Of a stretch of DNA of 64,000 nucleotides, positions 62,501-64,000 are shown one piece after another. The DNA is taken from assembly GCF_004027225.2 (NCBI RefSeq), contig NC_044282.2:67691787-67755786 (forward strand), given 5' to 3'. This DNA is from Strigops habroptila (taxonomy: Eukaryota > Chordata > Aves > Psittaciformes > Psittacidae). The translations under genes were made by a program, and so were the position numbers. Numbering within the stretch: the first letter of the stretch is position 1; each line of letters begins with the position of its first letter. The notes under the pieces were generated by a model, which saw only the letters and a list, made by a program, of their open reading frames with translations, was not told where the DNA came from and searched no databases.

Positions 62501-63056
62501 ACATATGTTATTATTTCCCCTCATACACCTCAAGCATGAAGAAATCAAGACAAAAGAAGCAGTAATTCTGGCTCAAACTTCATCCCGCCTAGAGTCCTCC
62601 CAGACTTTCTAGAGAAAGCAGGTTACAAATTAACATTTGAAACACATTTCATAGTAAGATAGACATTTGATTGGGCCACATTACTTATTACACCTTTGCT
62701 GAGCAAATAGTTACAGGCAGGTAAAGGCAATTGAGGAAGCAGGATGAATGGTAGCCATCCACAGGCTGCATTACTGCAATGCCAGAATCTATTTCCTACT
62801 AAAAAATACCATTGAAAACTTCTCTATTACCCTATCTCTTACCCATAGCTGTATTTTAGGATTTCAGTCTCTTAAGTGTACAACCTAGTAAAAGCTACTA
62901 AAGGTGACATGGAAATGACTAAGAGGAATCTCTTCAGGCATGCCTCTAATGTTTTTTCTATGCTAGATCTAAATTCAGTCAAAGAATTAATGCTCTAATC
63001 ATTACAATTAACTATTTTGTTAGCTTAGGAAATAACTTAGTGTATTGACACTTGAT

Positions 63057-63274
63057 AGGAAAAAATTACTCGCGATGAGGGTGCTGAGGCGCTGGCACAG
63101 GGTGCCCAGAGAAGCTGTGGCTGCCCCATCCCTGGCAGTGTTCAAGGCCAGGTTGGACACAGGGGCTTGGAGCAACCTGCTCTAGCGGGAGGTTGCCCTG
63201 ACAATGACAGGGGGTTGGAACTAGGTGATATTTTAAGGTCTTTTCCAACCCAAACCATTCTATCATTCTGTGAT
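63057..63274 (+). mobile_element. CR1 LINE 3' fragment
   Basis: Begins near AGGAAAAAATTACTCGCGAT, continues GAGGGTGCTGAGGCGCTGGC and CCCATCCCTGGCAGTGTTCA, and ends CCATTCTATCATTCTGTGAT. 5'-truncated; sense orientation within KIF16B intron 1. Closest in variant pattern to the copy at 25.2 kb (ACACAGGGGCTTGGAGCAAC in both). Confidence 0.92.
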
Positions 63275-64000
63275 ATTTAAATAAGCACTTTTATTTGCCT
63301 AGTCTTTGTTCATTAATATAGATTTTAAAATGGATTTTTCTTTTCTTTAGTATTTCTACTGGAAAACTGAATGCGAATAGAGGATAGGTGCACAGTCACA
63401 GCATAGAGTTGGGCGATCTAGTGCACCACAAGGAAGAAAATGTCACACTAAAATCCTGAACTTGGGTCTCTTGTTGCTGGGAAGTTTCTCTTTTTCATTT
63501 TTGGTTGGTGCAAGCAGATATCCGGTAATCGCTGAGATACTGTGCAATATGGTAGAGCAGCACTTTATCGCTTTAAAGCCCTCTGCTTTCCTTCTCACCA
63601 GTCAGGCACACCAGTTTGTGGGGCAACTTAGCAGATGGTTTTTGAACAGGCGTGTCTGTTAGCATTTGGGGAGTGAGGTTTTGTGCGGTGCATATAGCAG
63701 TCCTCCTCTTCTGGCTCTTTCATGTGCACGTTTTTAATAATACAGGAGATGTTATGCTGAAGGTATTACTCTTATGACTAACTATAATGAAATCCCATCT
63801 CTAGCAAGCAGGTTGATACGAGCTGGTTTTAGACACTAGGCTTTTTTTTTATGATAGTTTTGAAAACAGACACAACTGATGTGAAATAGATTCAGGCACA
63901 TGAAGACACTGCTGCAGAACTGGACTTCTTTTCTTCCTGGAATCGTCGTGTTCTGGGAAGCAACAAACGTGTAGCGCTCCCTTTGTAGCAGAGCCTCTCT

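Larger units (their letters stand above)
48461..64000 (+). other. KIF16B: KIF16B intron 1 (incomplete)
   Basis: More than 15.5 kb of first intron, running off the window. It contains a CR1 tail at 50.46 kb, a CR1 3' fragment at 63.06 kb and an (ATA)n microsatellite at 49.29 kb. Otherwise I find no exon, nested gene or RNA gene. Open frames of 99-138 codons (for example minus 61269-60853 and plus 59042-59341) lack recognisable domains and are treated as chance. Confidence 0.75.

Noticed and set aside
48461-64000. Search for KIF16B exon 2 (EKDLEAKFI...)
   Set aside because: No matching segment with flanking AG/GT was seen by eye. The exon most likely lies beyond the window.
1-64000. tRNA, rRNA, CRISPR or bacterial-type operon features
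   Set aside because: None seen. The sequence is avian nuclear DNA; small RNAs hidden in introns (for example snoRNAs in SNRPB2) could not be confirmed by eye.

Overview
The window is vertebrate nuclear DNA, almost certainly from a bird. It has long introns, CpG-island promoters and about ten CR1 LINE fragments with the avian 3' tail (ATTCTATG octamers). It also carries a solo LTR of the ERVL-like type common in neoavian birds, so I favour a non-galliform (neoavian) species; that is inference. There is no prokaryotic content, and nothing resembling a defence system, operon or CRISPR array.

Three protein-coding genes are supported by exon-level translation, with the gene order known from human 20p12.1 (KIF16B - SNRPB2 - OTOR). 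On the minus strand, OTOR (otoraplin, a secreted MIA-family SH3-like inner-ear protein) occupies about 6.6-11.2 kb with four coding exons. SNRPB2 (U2 snRNP protein B'') occupies about 13.9-21.8 kb with six coding exons. Both open reading frames assemble without frameshifts (132 and 226 residues), with canonical GT/AG at every junction. On the plus strand, KIF16B (endosomal kinesin-3 motor) begins in a CpG island at about 48.4 kb. Only its first coding exon is here, and the remaining 15.5 kb is its first intron.

Layout: 1-5.6 kb is non-coding with a CR1 tail and a diverged 26-bp minisatellite (3.78-4.35 kb). At 5.65-6.0 kb is an orphan CpG island with a perfect three-unit heat-shock element and a CCAAT box but no recognisable gene. 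OTOR follows at 6.6-11.2 kb, a spacer with an antisense CR1 at 11.2-13.9 kb, SNRPB2 with its CpG promoter at 13.9-22.1 kb, and a gene-poor divergent intergenic region at 22.1-48 kb. That region holds several CR1s, two of them joined tail to tail; a polypyrimidine tract split by the solo LTR; and a protein-like but frame-disrupted stretch at 39.5-40.2 kb. The KIF16B promoter and first intron run from 48 to 64 kb.

The genes do not form a functional pathway: a spliceosome component, a secreted cochlear protein and an endosomal motor are neighbours by conserved synteny. The points most worth a second look are the HSE-bearing CpG island, the symmetric inverted CR1 pair, the overlapping upstream ATG in KIF16B, and the unidentified protein-like stretch. 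I did not find a convincing novel biological system.
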